Part shown: positions 25,941 through 35,125 of the stretch, one piece after another | Position numbering within the stretch: position 1 is the first letter of the stretch | Layout of the letters: the number at the start of each line of letters is the position of its first letter | Assembly: GCA_016874005.1 (NCBI GenBank) | Contig: VGVQ01000015.1 | Coordinates: forward strand, 1-64,000 | Length of the DNA stretch: 64,000 bases | From: Gemmatimonadota bacterium | GTDB lineage: Bacteria > Gemmatimonadota > Gemmatimonadetes > Gemmatimonadales > GWC2-71-9 | Direction: 5' to 3' | Translations under genes and position numbers: made by a program | The notes under the pieces: generated by a model | Database searches by the model: none | Seen by the model: the letters and a program-made list of their open reading frames with translations, nothing else | Told to the model about the DNA's origin: nothing

Positions 25941-26762
25941 TCAAACGAAGAAGTCCCTGATCAACTCCTCCTCGGACACGCCTGGGTACCGGTAGATCGA
26001 CAGATCGCTGATCCCGGCCCGGCGAACCACGTCGTCGTCGATCAGAAACTGACCGGTTAGCGTCCGGCTGGGCTGGGTGAGAATCCAGTGGGCCGCGTCG
26101 GCCATGATCGTGGGAAGGCGGCAGCGGCGCCTGGCCTCCTGCCCGGCGATCAGCCGAATGGCTTCGGTATCGATCCCGGTCGCCGGCCACAGCGCGTTGA
26201 CGGCGATCCCGTCGCCCCGGAACTCCTCGTGCATGCCCAGCACGCAGAGGCTCATGCCGAACTTGGCCATGGTGTACGCCACGTGCGGGGCGAACCATTT
26301 GCTCTCGATGTTGAGCGGCGGCGCCAGGTTGAGGATATGAGGGTTCGAGGCCCGCTTGAGGTGGGGGACGCAGAGCCGGGAGCAGAGGAAGGTTCCCCGG
26401 GCATTGACCTGGTGCATCAGGTCGTACCGTTTCATCGGAGTCTCGAGGGTCCCGGTCAGGCTGATCGCCGAGGCGTTGTTGACCAGGATGTCGATCCCGC
26501 CGAAGCGCTCCACCGTCCGGGTCACGGCCTCGGCCACCGCGGTCTCGTCCCGGATGTCGGTGACGCAGGCGAGCGCCTGGCCCCCGGCCTGCTCGATTTC
26601 CGCCGCCGCCGTAAACACCGTACCGGGGAGCTTCGGACTGGGCGCGTCCGTCTTGGCCACGATCGCGACGTTGGCGCCGTCGCGAGCGGCACGAAGGGCG
26701 ATCGCGAGACCAATGCCTCGGCTCGCCCCGGTGACGAACAGGGTCTTGCCTTGGAGGGACAT
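25941..26762 (-). CDS. SDR family oxidoreductase (HSDL2-like) lacking the catalytic Ser
   Basis: A 273-residue short-chain dehydrogenase. The cofactor site is TGASRGIG (11-18), NNAS lies at 95-98, and the catalytic Tyr163 and Lys167 are in AYTMAK. The sequence HILNLAPPLNIESKWFAPHVAYTMAKFGMS closely follows the hydroxysteroid dehydrogenase-like protein 2 pattern, in which the third position of NISPPL is Ser; here it is Ala147. The usual catalytic Ser thus seems missing, which may lower or change activity. Convergent with soxG, divergent from the YHS gene. Substrate unknown. Confidence 0.82.
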   Translation of the reverse strand: MSLQGKTLFVTGASRGIGLAIALRAARDGANVAIVAKTDAPSPKLPGTVFTAAAEIEQAGGQALACVTDIRDETAVAEAVTRTVERFGGIDILVNNASAISLTGTLETPMKRYDLMHQVNARGTFLCSRLCVPHLKRASNPHILNLAPPLNIESKWFAPHVAYTMAKFGMSLCVLGMHEEFRGDGIAVNALWPATGIDTEAIRLIAGQEARRRCRLPTIMADAAHWILTQPSRTLTGQFLIDDDVVRRAGISDLSIYRYPGVSEEELIRDFFV

Positions 26763-26843
26763 CGGCGGACTCCGGGTGGTGGGTTGCGCCGGTAGAGTAC
26801 CACCTCCGGGAACCTGGCGACAGCCGGCGGCGTTCTTTCGGGC
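26763..26843. promoter_or_regulatory. Divergent promoter region between SDR and YHS genes
   Basis: An 81-base gap serves both genes. On the minus strand TACTCT (in GGTGGTACTCTACC) is a plausible -10 box for the SDR gene. For the YHS gene a GTTCTT box lies about eight bases before the ATG. No operator repeat was noticed. Confidence 0.3.
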
Positions 26844-27323
26844 ATGGAACGCCTCCTCTTTCTCATCGGTCTAGCCGCCGTTGGGCCCGGTGCGGCGACC
26901 GCCGCGGCTCAGGACGTCCCCGCCCGAGTGGTCCTCAACAAGTCCAAGCAGGGTCTCGCGCTCGCGGGTTACGACCCGGTCAGTTACTTCATGGCCACCG
27001 GACCGGTTCGAGGCAACCCGACGATCACCGCCACCCACGTTGGGGGAACCTACCGGTTCGCCTCGGCCGAGCACCGTGACCTGTTCGTCGCGAATCCAGC
27101 CAAGTACGCCCCCCAGTTCGGCGGGTATTGCGGCTACGGGGCATCGCGGGGGTATCTCGCACCCGTCGATCCGGAAGCCTATACGATCATGAACGGCCGA
27201 CTGGTGCTCCAGAACAGCAAATCGGTCCTCGCGCTGTGGCAGAAGGACCCGGAAGGTCGGCTCAAGCAGGCCGATGCCAACTGGCCTGCCATCGTTGAAC
27301 GGGAGGGAAAACCGCTGCCCTAG
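26844..27323 (+). CDS. Exported YHS-domain protein
   Basis: A 159-residue protein with a signal peptide (about 1-22, ending AAAQ) and one YHS domain (about 36-110). Diagnostic stretches are LALAGYDPVSYF, TYRFASAEHRDLFVANPAKYAPQFGGYCGYGASRGY and DPEAYTIMNGRLVLQNS. YHS domains bind metals such as copper; in this exported family the role is unknown. Some relatives are selenoproteins, but no in-frame TGA is present here. ATG 26844 begins the signal peptide. Confidence 0.85.
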   Translation: MERLLFLIGLAAVGPGAATAAAQDVPARVVLNKSKQGLALAGYDPVSYFMATGPVRGNPTITATHVGGTYRFASAEHRDLFVANPAKYAPQFGGYCGYGASRGYLAPVDPEAYTIMNGRLVLQNSKSVLALWQKDPEGRLKQADANWPAIVEREGKPLP

Positions 27324-27338
27324 CGGCTCCCCTTCCGT

Positions 27339-27386
27339 GACGCCCGCCCGACGCCATCCCTCCCCTTGGGCGTCGCGGCGGGCGTC
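27339..27386 (+). terminator. Long bulged hairpin after the YHS gene
   Basis: An outer stem (27339-27348 with 27377-27386) continues into an inner stem (27349-27355 with 27369-27375) with one bulged C at 27376, giving 17 base pairs. It starts 15 bases after the YHS stop codon. There is no U tract, so termination may be inefficient or Rho-assisted. Confidence 0.5.
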
Positions 27387-27396
27387 GTCCTGCCGG

Positions 27397-27402
27397 TATA
27401 TT
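27397..27402 (+). promoter_or_regulatory. Putative -10 box TATATT for the M20 peptidase gene
   Basis: TATATT lies 34 bases upstream of ATG 27437, after the hairpin that ends the previous gene. No good -35 box is seen at the usual distance. Confidence 0.35.
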
Positions 27403-27436
27403 GCCCCGCGAGTCACCCTCGTTCGGGAGCATCGGC

Positions 27437-28825
27437 ATGCGGGCGTTGTTTGCGACGACATTGGCAACTTGCTGGGCCGCCGCGGTGTCGGCGCAAGACG
27501 GTCATCGGGCGATCGAGCGGGAGATCCTCGCCGAGCTGATCGAGATCAACACCAGCGACTCGGCCCGCCACTTCGACCTGATCACCGAAAAGATCGCCTC
27601 TCGTCTCCGGGCCGCCGGGTTCGCGGCGGAGGACATCGTCATCGAGGGTCACGCCCCGGGGTACCCGAACCTGGTGGCCCGATACCGAGGCCGGTCCAGC
27701 GGCAAGAAGCCGATCCTCCTGCTGGCCCACATGGATGTGGTCGACGCCCGGCGAGAGGATTGGTCGTTCGAGCCGTACCGATTCCAGGAAATCGACGGCT
27801 TCTACTATGGGCGCGGTACCTCGGACAACAAGGCCGGCGTCGCCACGCTGGTCGCCAATTTCGTCCGGCTCAAGCGCGAGGGCTTCGTTCCGGATCGCGA
27901 CCTGGTCATGGCCCTCACCTCGGACGAGGAGCTGGCGGGCGACGCCATCAAGTGGCTGCTCCGGGAGCGCCGGTCGCTGGTCGACGCGGAATACGCCCTC
28001 AACACCGATGCGGGTGGGGGCGCGTTCCAGAACGGCAAGCCGCTCGCCTTCGGGGTCCAGGCGAGCGAGAAGGTCTACCTCACCTTCACCCTCGAAGTCC
28101 GTAACAAGGGCGGCCACAGCTCCATTCCGGTTCCGGACAACGCCATCTACCGGCTTGCCCGAGGTCTCGACAGACTGGGCCGCTACCAGTTCCCGGTCCG
28201 CTTGAACGAGGTGAGCCGCGGTTTCTTCCGGGAGACGGCCCGGACCGAGAAGGGGCAAACCGCGGCCGACATGAGATCGTTGGCCACCCGGGCGGACCCC
28301 GCGGCGGCTCGACGGCTATCGGCGCTGTCCCCATACTACAACTCGGTGATGCGGACCACCTGCGTAGCCACCCGGCTCTTCGGTGGCCATGCCGACAACG
28401 CCTTGCCGCAGCTGGCCCGAGCGACGGTCAATTGCCGAATGGTCCCGGACGACACCGAGGAAGCGGTGGCGGCGACGATGCGACGGGTCATGGCGGACTC
28501 CGCCATTTCCATCGAGGTGAGCTTCCAACCGACCGCGAGCCCCGCCTCGCCGCTGCGGGCCGACGTGCTCGGACCGATCACCGAGTTGGTTCGAGCCACC
28601 TGGCCCGGGGTCCCGGTGATCCCCGAGATGTCGACCGGCGCGACCGACGGTCTCTACGTCCGGAACGCGGGGATCCCGGTCTACGGCGTCAGCGCGATTT
28701 TCGAGGAGCCTAACGACGTCCGGGCCCATGGTCGAGACGAGCGAGTCGGGGTGAAGGAGTTCCACCAGGCCGTCACCTTCTGGTACCGGATGCTCACGAC
28801 GTTGGCCGGCCCGCCCAAGACATGA
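27437..28825 (+). CDS. Exported M20 family metallopeptidase
   Basis: A 462-residue zinc exopeptidase with a signal peptide (ends VSAQ, about residue 20). Zinc-site motifs are LLAHMDVVDA, GRGTSDNKAG, the catalytic/metal Glu pair in LTSDEELAGD and a late His in VRAHGRDERV. A dimerisation domain is inserted (KVYLTFTLEVRNKGGHSS onward). It probably trims peptides in the periplasm or outside. ATG 27437 begins the signal peptide, with GGGAG upstream; an earlier in-frame start adds 12 unlikely residues. It overlaps the next gene by four bases (ATGA). Confidence 0.88.
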   Translation: MRALFATTLATCWAAAVSAQDGHRAIEREILAELIEINTSDSARHFDLITEKIASRLRAAGFAAEDIVIEGHAPGYPNLVARYRGRSSGKKPILLLAHMDVVDARREDWSFEPYRFQEIDGFYYGRGTSDNKAGVATLVANFVRLKREGFVPDRDLVMALTSDEELAGDAIKWLLRERRSLVDAEYALNTDAGGGAFQNGKPLAFGVQASEKVYLTFTLEVRNKGGHSSIPVPDNAIYRLARGLDRLGRYQFPVRLNEVSRGFFRETARTEKGQTAADMRSLATRADPAAARRLSALSPYYNSVMRTTCVATRLFGGHADNALPQLARATVNCRMVPDDTEEAVAATMRRVMADSAISIEVSFQPTASPASPLRADVLGPITELVRATWPGVPVIPEMSTGATDGLYVRNAGIPVYGVSAIFEEPNDVRAHGRDERVGVKEFHQAVTFWYRMLTTLAGPPKT

Positions 28826-29709
28826 TTCGGCGGATCGGACTCGGGGCCTCGGCGCTGATCGTCGCCGGGTACGGCGGCGCGATCGGATTTCTCAAGCTGA
28901 ACGAGACCAATCTGGTCTTCCAGCCGGCCGCCTACGGCGGGCGGGAGTCGATCCCGCTCGCGGACTCTCTCGGGCTCGCCCTCGAAGAGGTCCGGATCCC
29001 CTCCACCGACGGCATCGAGCTGGCCACCTGGATCGTCCGGGTCGCCGATTCCACCGCACCCTGGATCCTCTCCTGCCACGGCAACGCCGGGAACATCACC
29101 CTGCTCCGGCGCCAGCGGTTCTACGCCGACTTGAACCGGGCCGGGTTCAACGTGCTGGCCTTCGACTATCGGGGATACGGAACCAGCACCGACGCCCAGC
29201 CGACCGAACCAGGCCTCCAGGCCGACGCCCTCGCCGCTTATCGGTTCCTCCGTGACCGCCTGGCCGTGCCGGCCGAACGGATCGTCATCTACGGCCACTC
29301 GCTCGGCGGCGGCGTCGCGACCGCCCTGGCGACCGAAGTGCCCAGCGCCGGGCTGATCGTGGAAGGCACCTTCACCTCGGTGCCCGACGTCGGGAAGGAG
29401 CGATATCCCTGGTTGCCGGTTCGCCAGCTCGCCTCGGTGCGGTTCGACAACAGCGCCAAGATCGCCGGTTTGCAGGTGCCATTGATGGTTATGCACGCTC
29501 GCCACGACGGCACCATTCCGTTCCGTCATGGCGAGCGCCTGTTCCAGATGGCCAGGCACCCCAAGCGCTTCGTCCCGCTCGGCGGCGACCACGACACGGC
29601 CTGGGAACTCGATCGCGATACCTACCTGCCGGCCTTCGCGGACTTCGTGCGGACGGTGACCCCCGCCAGTGCCCGCGGCTACCCGGCGGCCCTCCCGACA
29701 TCCCAGTAG
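28822..29709 (+). CDS. Membrane-anchored alpha/beta hydrolase (ABHD13-like)
   Basis: A 295-residue alpha/beta hydrolase with an N-terminal hydrophobic anchor (about 5-25). Motifs are SCHGNAGNI (oxyanion), FDYRGYGTS, the nucleophile elbow GHSLGGG, the acid in MHARHDGTIPF and His in GGDHDTAW. The pattern is that of the ABHD13/BEM46 family found in many bacteria; activity unknown. Translationally coupled to the M20 peptidase. Confidence 0.82.
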   Translation: MIRRIGLGASALIVAGYGGAIGFLKLNETNLVFQPAAYGGRESIPLADSLGLALEEVRIPSTDGIELATWIVRVADSTAPWILSCHGNAGNITLLRRQRFYADLNRAGFNVLAFDYRGYGTSTDAQPTEPGLQADALAAYRFLRDRLAVPAERIVIYGHSLGGGVATALATEVPSAGLIVEGTFTSVPDVGKERYPWLPVRQLASVRFDNSAKIAGLQVPLMVMHARHDGTIPFRHGERLFQMARHPKRFVPLGGDHDTAWELDRDTYLPAFADFVRTVTPASARGYPAALPTSQ

Positions 29710-29719
29710 CGAGCCCCCA

Positions 29720-31051
29720 ATGAGCCGAGCCACGACCCGCCGGGATTTCCTCACGACGACCGCCGCCGGGGCGGTCGGCGCGACGCTCCTGCCCGCCGGG
29801 ATGCCCGAGCAGCCGGGCACCCTCTTCGCCGCCCCGTCGATGGACCGAGTTCGGGTCGGCTTCGTCGGAGTCGGCGGGATGGGCATGGTACACGTCGAGA
29901 ACCTGCTCGCCATCGAGGGCGTGGAGCTCAAGGCGATCGGCGACATCGTCCCCGAGAAGGTGACCAAGGCCCAGGACCTGATCGTGGCCGCCGGACAGCC
30001 TCGGCCGACCGGTTACAGCCGCGGTCCGCGCGACTTCGAGCGGATGTGCGCCGAAGAGGACCTCGATCTGGTCTACAACGCGACTCCGTGGGAGTGGCAC
30101 GTCCCGATCATGCTCGCGGCGATGAAGCACGGTAAACACGCCGCCACCGAAGTCCCCGCCGCCACCACCGTGGAGGAATGCTGGCAGCTCGTCGAGGCCG
30201 CCGAGAAGTACCGCAAGCACGCCGTGATGATGGAGAATTGCTGCTACGACCGCTTGGAGTTGCTGGCCTTCCACCTCGCCCGGAAGGGCCTCCTCGGCGA
30301 GCTCCTCCACGGCGAATGCGGCTACAACCACGACTTGCGAGCCATCAAATTCGCCGACGAGGGGGAAGGTCTCTGGCGCCGGGCCCACTCGATCGCCCGG
30401 AACGCCAACCTCTATCCCACCCATGGTCTGGGACCGATCGCGCAGGCGATGGACATCAACCGGGGCAACCAGTTCGACTATCTGGTCTCGATGAGCGGTC
30501 CGTCCCGCGGCCTCCAGAACTGGGCCGCCGAGCATCTCCCGGCCGACAGTCCCAAGCGGCGAGAGCGCTATCGTCTCGGCGACGTGAACGTGTCGTTGAT
30601 CAGAACCGTGAAGGGGCAGACGATCTATCTCACCCACGACACCAACCTGCCGCGGCCGTACAGCCGCAAATACCTGCTCCAGGGAACCAAGGGGTTGGTC
30701 GAGGGTTATCCCCGTCGGGTGTATATCGAGGGAGCGAGCGAACGGGAGGACCGGTGGGATGCGGTCGAGCAGTGGTTCGCGAGCCACGACCATCCACTCT
30801 GGGCCAGCGAGGGGGTCAAACAGGCAAGCCGGGGCCACGGCGGGATGGATTTCCTCGAGGACCTTCGGCTGATCCACTGCCTTCGCCGCGGCCTCCCGAC
30901 CGACCAGAACGTCTACGACGCCGCCGCCTGGAGCGTGATCACCTCGATCACCGAGCAGTCCCTCACCGCTCGCAGCAAGCCGGTGTCGATCCCTGATTTC
31001 ACCCGGGGCCGCTGGCGCTCGACTCCGCCGCTCGGCATCATCGAGGCGTGA
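29720..31051 (+). CDS. Gfo/Idh/MocA family protein, GH109-like, with Tat signal
   Basis: A 443-residue NAD-binding oxidoreductase-fold protein. A twin-arginine signal (TTRRDFLTTTAAGAV) is followed by the Rossmann motif GFVGVGGMGMVHVENLL. EVPAATTVEECWQLVEAAEK, MMENCCYDRLELLAF and HGECGYNHDLR match the GH109 group, where NAD-dependent glycosidase activity on alpha-N-acetylgalactosamine is known. Which sugar is cut here cannot be told. ATG 29720 fits the Tat signal; it lies ten bases after the hydrolase gene, probably in one operon with it. Confidence 0.85.
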   Translation: MSRATTRRDFLTTTAAGAVGATLLPAGMPEQPGTLFAAPSMDRVRVGFVGVGGMGMVHVENLLAIEGVELKAIGDIVPEKVTKAQDLIVAAGQPRPTGYSRGPRDFERMCAEEDLDLVYNATPWEWHVPIMLAAMKHGKHAATEVPAATTVEECWQLVEAAEKYRKHAVMMENCCYDRLELLAFHLARKGLLGELLHGECGYNHDLRAIKFADEGEGLWRRAHSIARNANLYPTHGLGPIAQAMDINRGNQFDYLVSMSGPSRGLQNWAAEHLPADSPKRRERYRLGDVNVSLIRTVKGQTIYLTHDTNLPRPYSRKYLLQGTKGLVEGYPRRVYIEGASEREDRWDAVEQWFASHDHPLWASEGVKQASRGHGGMDFLEDLRLIHCLRRGLPTDQNVYDAAAWSVITSITEQSLTARSKPVSIPDFTRGRWRSTPPLGIIEA

Positions 31052-31064
31052 GCAGACCGGCAGA

Positions 31065-33319
31065 TCAGAGCGGGACCTTTCGAAGCCGGAGGGCATTGGC
31101 GATCACCGAGACCGAACTCAACGCCATGGCCGCGCTGGCCACCATCGGTGACAGCAGCCATCCGACCAACGGATAGAGCAGGCCGGCCGCAATCGGGACC
31201 CCGAGGGCGTTGTAGCCGAACGAGAACCAGAGGTTCTGGCGAATGTTCGTCATCGTGGCCCGGGACAGCCGGCGGGCCCGAACCAGGCTACCCAGATCGC
31301 CGTGGAGCAGAGTGATACCGGCACTCTCGATCGCGACGTCGGTGCCGGTGCCCATCGCGATCCCGACGTCGGCCTTGGCGAGGGCCGGGGCATCGTTGAC
31401 CCCGTCGCCGGCCATGGCGACCGGCCGGCCTCGTGCCTGCCACTCCTCCACCACCGCTCGCTTCCGATCCGGGGTCACCTCGGCTTCGACCCGGCTCAGC
31501 CCGAGTCGACCCGCCACCGCGACGGCCGTGGCGCGACTGTCTCCGGTCACCATCACCACGTCCACGCCGTCGGCGACGAGGGCCGCGAGGGCCGGCGGCG
31601 TCGAGGCCCGGATCGGATCCGCCACCGAGAGAAGGCCCGCGGGCGCCCCGTTGACCGCGACCAGGACCAATGTTTCGCCCCGCTCCCGGCGGGCTCGGGC
31701 CCGCTCTTCGAGAGCCCCGACCGCCACTCCCCGAGATTCCAGCAGCCGGGCGTTGCCTAACAGCACCTCCAGACCGGCAACGGTGCCGGCGACGCCCTGA
31801 CCGGTGACCGAGCCGAAGTTGCTGACGGGCAAGAGTTCGATACCGCGCCCATCGGCCCCCTCGACGATGGCCCGGGCCAACGGGTGTTCGCTCGCCCGCT
31901 CGAGCGAGGCCCCGAGCCGGAGCAGGTCCTGCTCGGTCCACCCCGGGACTGGCTCGACCGTCTCCAGTCGCGGCCGGCCCTCAGTCAGCGTGCCGGTCTT
32001 GTCGATCAGGAGGGTGCTGACCCGCGCCAGCTTCTCGAGAGCCGCGGCGTCCTTGAAGAGAACCCCAGCCGTCGCACCCCGGCCGGTGGCAACCATCACC
32101 GAAATCGGGGTGGCAAGCCCGAGGGCACAGGGGCAGGCGATAATCACCACGGCGATCGCGTTGACGACGCCGTAGGTAACCGCCGGATCCGGTCCAATCA
32201 GCCACCAGACCAGAAGGTGAGCAGTGCAATCACGATCACGGCCGGTACGAACCAGGCCGAGACCTGATCCGCGACGCGCTGAATCGGGGCTCGGCTCCGC
32301 TGCGCTTCGCCAACCATTCGGACGATCTGCGCCAACACCGAATCGGCACCCACCCGGGTGGCCGCGACGACCAGCGTCCCGGTTCCGTTAACGGTCCCTC
32401 CGGTGACGGTCGCTCCTGGCGACTTCTCGACCGGAATGGACTCGCCGGTCAGCATCGATTCGTCTACCGCCGAGCCGCCGTCGAGGACGGTGCCGTCGAC
32501 CGGGACCCGCTCGCCAGGGCGGACCCGGAGTCGATCACCGACCACGATTTGTTCGAGCCTCACGTCGATCTCGGCACCGTCAGGCTCGATCCTGCGGGCG
32601 GTCTCGGGCGCGAGACGAAGCAGGGCCCGGATGGCACCGCCGGTCCGGCTCCGGGCGCGAAGCTCCAGCACCTGACCCAGGAGCGCCAGGGTGGTGATGA
32701 CCGCCGCGGCCTCGAAATAGACGCTCGGCGCCCCGGCATGATCCCGGTACTCCGGCGGGATCGCCTCCGGCGCGACCAGACCAACCGCGACCACGGCGAC
32801 GCTGTAGAGCCAGGCCACCCCAATCCCGAGCGCGAGCAACGTGAACATGTTGAGGCTGCGGGCGGTGACTGACGCCCAGCCCCGGGTGAAGAAGGGCCAG
32901 GCGCCCCAAAGCACCACTGGCGTCGCCAGCGCGGCGCTACCCCAGACCAGCGGCCAGCCCGAGATCGAGGTCCCCCGAAACAGCATCTCACCCATCGCCA
33001 ACGCCACCAGCGGCAAGCTCAGTGCGGCCGAAATCCAGAACCGACGGGTCATCTCGTCCAGCTCGGGATTGGCGATTTCCTCGGCGGTGGTGATGATCCG
33101 GGGTTCCAGGGCCATGCCGCAGATCGGGCACTGGCCCGGGCCGGCGCGGACGACCTCCGGATGCATGGGGCAGGTCCAGGTCCCGCTCGGGACGGGGGCT
33201 TGACCCGGGTCCTCGGCGAGGGGCGCCGCGGCCGCCGGGCCCGGGCCGGGGGCGCTGGCGTGGGAATGGACATGGCCGTCGTGGTGACCGTGGTGACTGC
33301 CGTGGCCGTGGGCGCCCAT
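31065..33319 (-). pseudogene. Copper-type heavy-metal P1B-ATPase, disrupted by a one-base frameshift
   Basis: Two adjacent frames make one P1B ATPase. Frame one (33319-32198) has a His-rich N-terminus ([16 protein letters not shown]), a metal-binding [10 protein letters not shown]...CPICGM module, the first helices and the actuator TGES. Frame two (ending 31065) has the CPC motif (IACPCALG), DKTGT, SEHPLA, TGD and GDGVNDAP. They join near 32212: the first reads LLTFWSGG-stop, but one extra C would give [14 protein letters not shown] and continue into frame two. CPC plus the CPMHPE module suggest copper or silver export. Either a true mutation or a sequencing error. GGAGG precedes ATG 33319. 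Confidence 0.85.
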
Positions 33320-33404
33320 TTGACCCTCCTGCAGGGTTGAGTCCGTCCTGCCCTTCGGGTTACCATCCCGAATTACGCAGTCCGCGCCGGAGCATTACAC
33401 CTCG
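33320..33404. promoter_or_regulatory. Divergent promoter region between the metal ATPase and ECF sigma genes
   Basis: This 85-base gap holds the start regions of both genes. A GTAACC/GGTTAC element lies near its middle and could serve as an ECF-type -35 box, but no matching -10 could be assigned with confidence. The ribosome site GGAGGG for the ATPase lies at its left end. Confidence 0.35.
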
Positions 33405-34028
33405 ATGGCCCAAGACGATACCTCCCGATTCGAGCCAGCCGAATCGGCCCGGTCCGACGGCGACGAAAGCCTACCGCCCACCCAGTCGGTCGTCGAGCGC
33501 TTGGTGGCCAACCACCAGGCTTTCCTGAGCTACCTGGAACGTCGGGTCGGGGATCGCGACACCGCCGAGGACCTGCTCCAGGACGCCTTCGTCCGGGGCC
33601 TCGGTCGGGCGCCGCAACGCCAGGATGAGACACTGGTCCCATGGTTTTACCGGGTCCTCCGCAACGCCGTTATCGACCACTATCGGCGGCGGGGCTCGGC
33701 CGGCCGGGCACTGGAGGCGTTCGCCCGAGAGCTCGAGGCTACCGACGAACCGGACCACGACACCGATCGGGCCCTCTGCCGTTGCGTCGCGGTTCTGGCG
33801 GAGACACTCAAGCCGGAGTACGGTGAGGCCCTTCGGCGGGTCGAGCTGGACGGCGTGGCGGTCAAGGACTTCGCCATCGAGACGGGGATCAGCGCGGGCA
33901 ACGCCGCCGTACGGGTATTCCGGGCCCGGGACGCCCTCCGCCGCCAGCTGGTCCGTTCGTGCGGGACCTGTGCCGACCACGGCTGCCTCGATTGCAGTTG
34001 CCGAGGGGGACGCCCAGGGACCAGCTGA
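33405..34028 (+). CDS. ECF-like sigma factor with cysteine-rich C-terminal tail
   Basis: A 207-residue sigma-70 family protein. Region 2 reads NHQAFLSYLERRVGDRDTAEDLLQDAFVRGL...WFYRVLRNAVIDHYRRR; region 4 is ETLKPEYGEALRRVELDGVAVKDFAIETGISAGNAAVRVFRARDAL. The chain ends with CGTCADHGCLDCSCRGG, a compact CxxC-x-H-CxxCxC cluster able to bind a metal. CorE-type sigma factors of the same overall plan sense metals through such a tail without an anti-sigma factor (known for that family). The divergent copper-type ATPase supports a metal-sensing role here (inference). No anti-sigma gene is adjacent. Confidence 0.85.
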   Translation: MAQDDTSRFEPAESARSDGDESLPPTQSVVERLVANHQAFLSYLERRVGDRDTAEDLLQDAFVRGLGRAPQRQDETLVPWFYRVLRNAVIDHYRRRGSAGRALEAFARELEATDEPDHDTDRALCRCVAVLAETLKPEYGEALRRVELDGVAVKDFAIETGISAGNAAVRVFRARDALRRQLVRSCGTCADHGCLDCSCRGGRPGTS

Positions 34029-34110
34029 GTCGTCGGTGGGCACCGTCGAGCAGGGGCCCAGGCCCACGAGGCAGCGATTGGCCGATTTTCGGGGTGGAGT
34101 GATTGGCCCC

Positions 34111-34139
34111 TTGATCGACTCTCGATCGCGCGATAAACT
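34111..34139 (+). promoter_or_regulatory. Putative sigma-70 promoter of the gld operon
   Basis: TTGATC (34111-34116) and TAAACT (34134-34139) are separated by 17 bases and lie 35 bases before ATG 34175. Each matches the consensus at four of six positions. Confidence 0.45.
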
Positions 34140-34174
34140 GATGTTCCCAAACGTACTTAGACCTCCGTAGGCGT

Positions 34175-35125
34175 ATGTCACTCCTGACTCTTGATCGCGT
34201 ATCCAAACGCTTCGGCGGCGTGACGGCCGTCGAAACCGTCTCGTTCTCGATCGGCCGCGGCGAGGTGGTCGGCTTTCTCGGGCCCAACGGCGCCGGCAAG
34301 TCCACCACGATGCGGATGATCACCCAATACCTCGACCCGGACGAAGGGTCGATCACCTTCGACGGGACCCCGCTCGCCGACGCCCGCGAGGGGGCCAAGC
34401 AGCGGATCGGCTACCTGCCCGAGAACAACCCGCTCTACGGCGAGATGCTGGTGAGCGAGTACCTCGAGTTCGTGGCCCGGCTCCGTAAGATGGCCCCCGC
34501 CGACCAACGCCGGGGGACCGACGAGGCCGTCCAGTCCACCGCCACCGAGTCGGTCTACTACCGCCCGATCGGCGAGCTGTCCAAGGGCTACCGGCAGCGG
34601 GTCGGGCTCGCGGCGGCGATCCTCCACCGGCCCGATCTCCTGGTGCTCGACGAACCGACCGAGGGCCTCGATCCCAACCAGCGGGTCGAGATCCGCCGGC
34701 TGATCGGGGATCTCGGCCGGGACCGGACCGTGCTGTTGTCGACCCACGTCCTCACCGAAGTCGAGCATACCTGCTCCCGGTTGCTGATCATCAACCGCGG
34801 CCGGCTCGCGGCCGATGGGCCGGTGACCGAACTCCTCAACCGCGCCAGAGGGGCCACCACGGTCACCTTCGAGGCCTCGGGCGATGGGATCGCGGAGGGG
34901 GTCCGGGCGGTCGCCGGGGTCGCTCGAGTCGACGCGGCGTCGGCGCCGGGCGGTAACACAAGATTGTCCCTGACCGTCGCCGGGGGCGGCGACGTTCGGC
35001 CCGAGCTGTTCCGGCTGGCCGTCGCCAAGGGATGGACGGTCTACGAACTCCATCAGGAGGCCGGGAGCCTGGAGGACCTCTTCCGCGATCTCACCATCAC
35101 CGCCAACTCGGGAGCCGCCCAATGA
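34175..35125 (+). CDS. gldA: ABC transporter ATP-binding protein, gliding-type
   Basis: A 316-residue ATPase. Walker A is GPNGAGKST (about 37-45), the signature is LSKGYRQR instead of LSGGQ, Walker B is LLVLDEP and the switch His is in LSTHVLTEVE. LPENNPLYGEMLVSEYLEF and GELSKGYRQRVGLAAAILHRPDLL are characteristic of GldA and the related ABC-2 group. The C-terminal 90 residues form the usual accessory domain. Overlaps the permease gene by four bases (ATGA). In Gemmatimonadota these exporters occur without proven gliding. Confidence 0.87.
   Translation: MSLLTLDRVSKRFGGVTAVETVSFSIGRGEVVGFLGPNGAGKSTTMRMITQYLDPDEGSITFDGTPLADAREGAKQRIGYLPENNPLYGEMLVSEYLEFVARLRKMAPADQRRGTDEAVQSTATESVYYRPIGELSKGYRQRVGLAAAILHRPDLLVLDEPTEGLDPNQRVEIRRLIGDLGRDRTVLLSTHVLTEVEHTCSRLLIINRGRLAADGPVTELLNRARGATTVTFEASGDGIAEGVRAVAGVARVDAASAPGGNTRLSLTVAGGGDVRPELFRLAVAKGWTVYELHQEAGSLEDLFRDLTITANSGAAQ

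Noticed and set aside
26844-27323. YHS protein as a selenoprotein
   Set aside because: Some relatives contain selenocysteine, but this gene has no in-frame TGA and shows Cys in GGYCGYGASRGY.
32198-32230. Programmed -1 frameshift in the copper ATPase, as described near the start of E. coli copA
   Set aside because: A -1 slip at ACC-TTC-TGG would restore the frame, but there is no slippery heptamer and the site lies mid-protein after the actuator domain, where a truncated product makes little sense.
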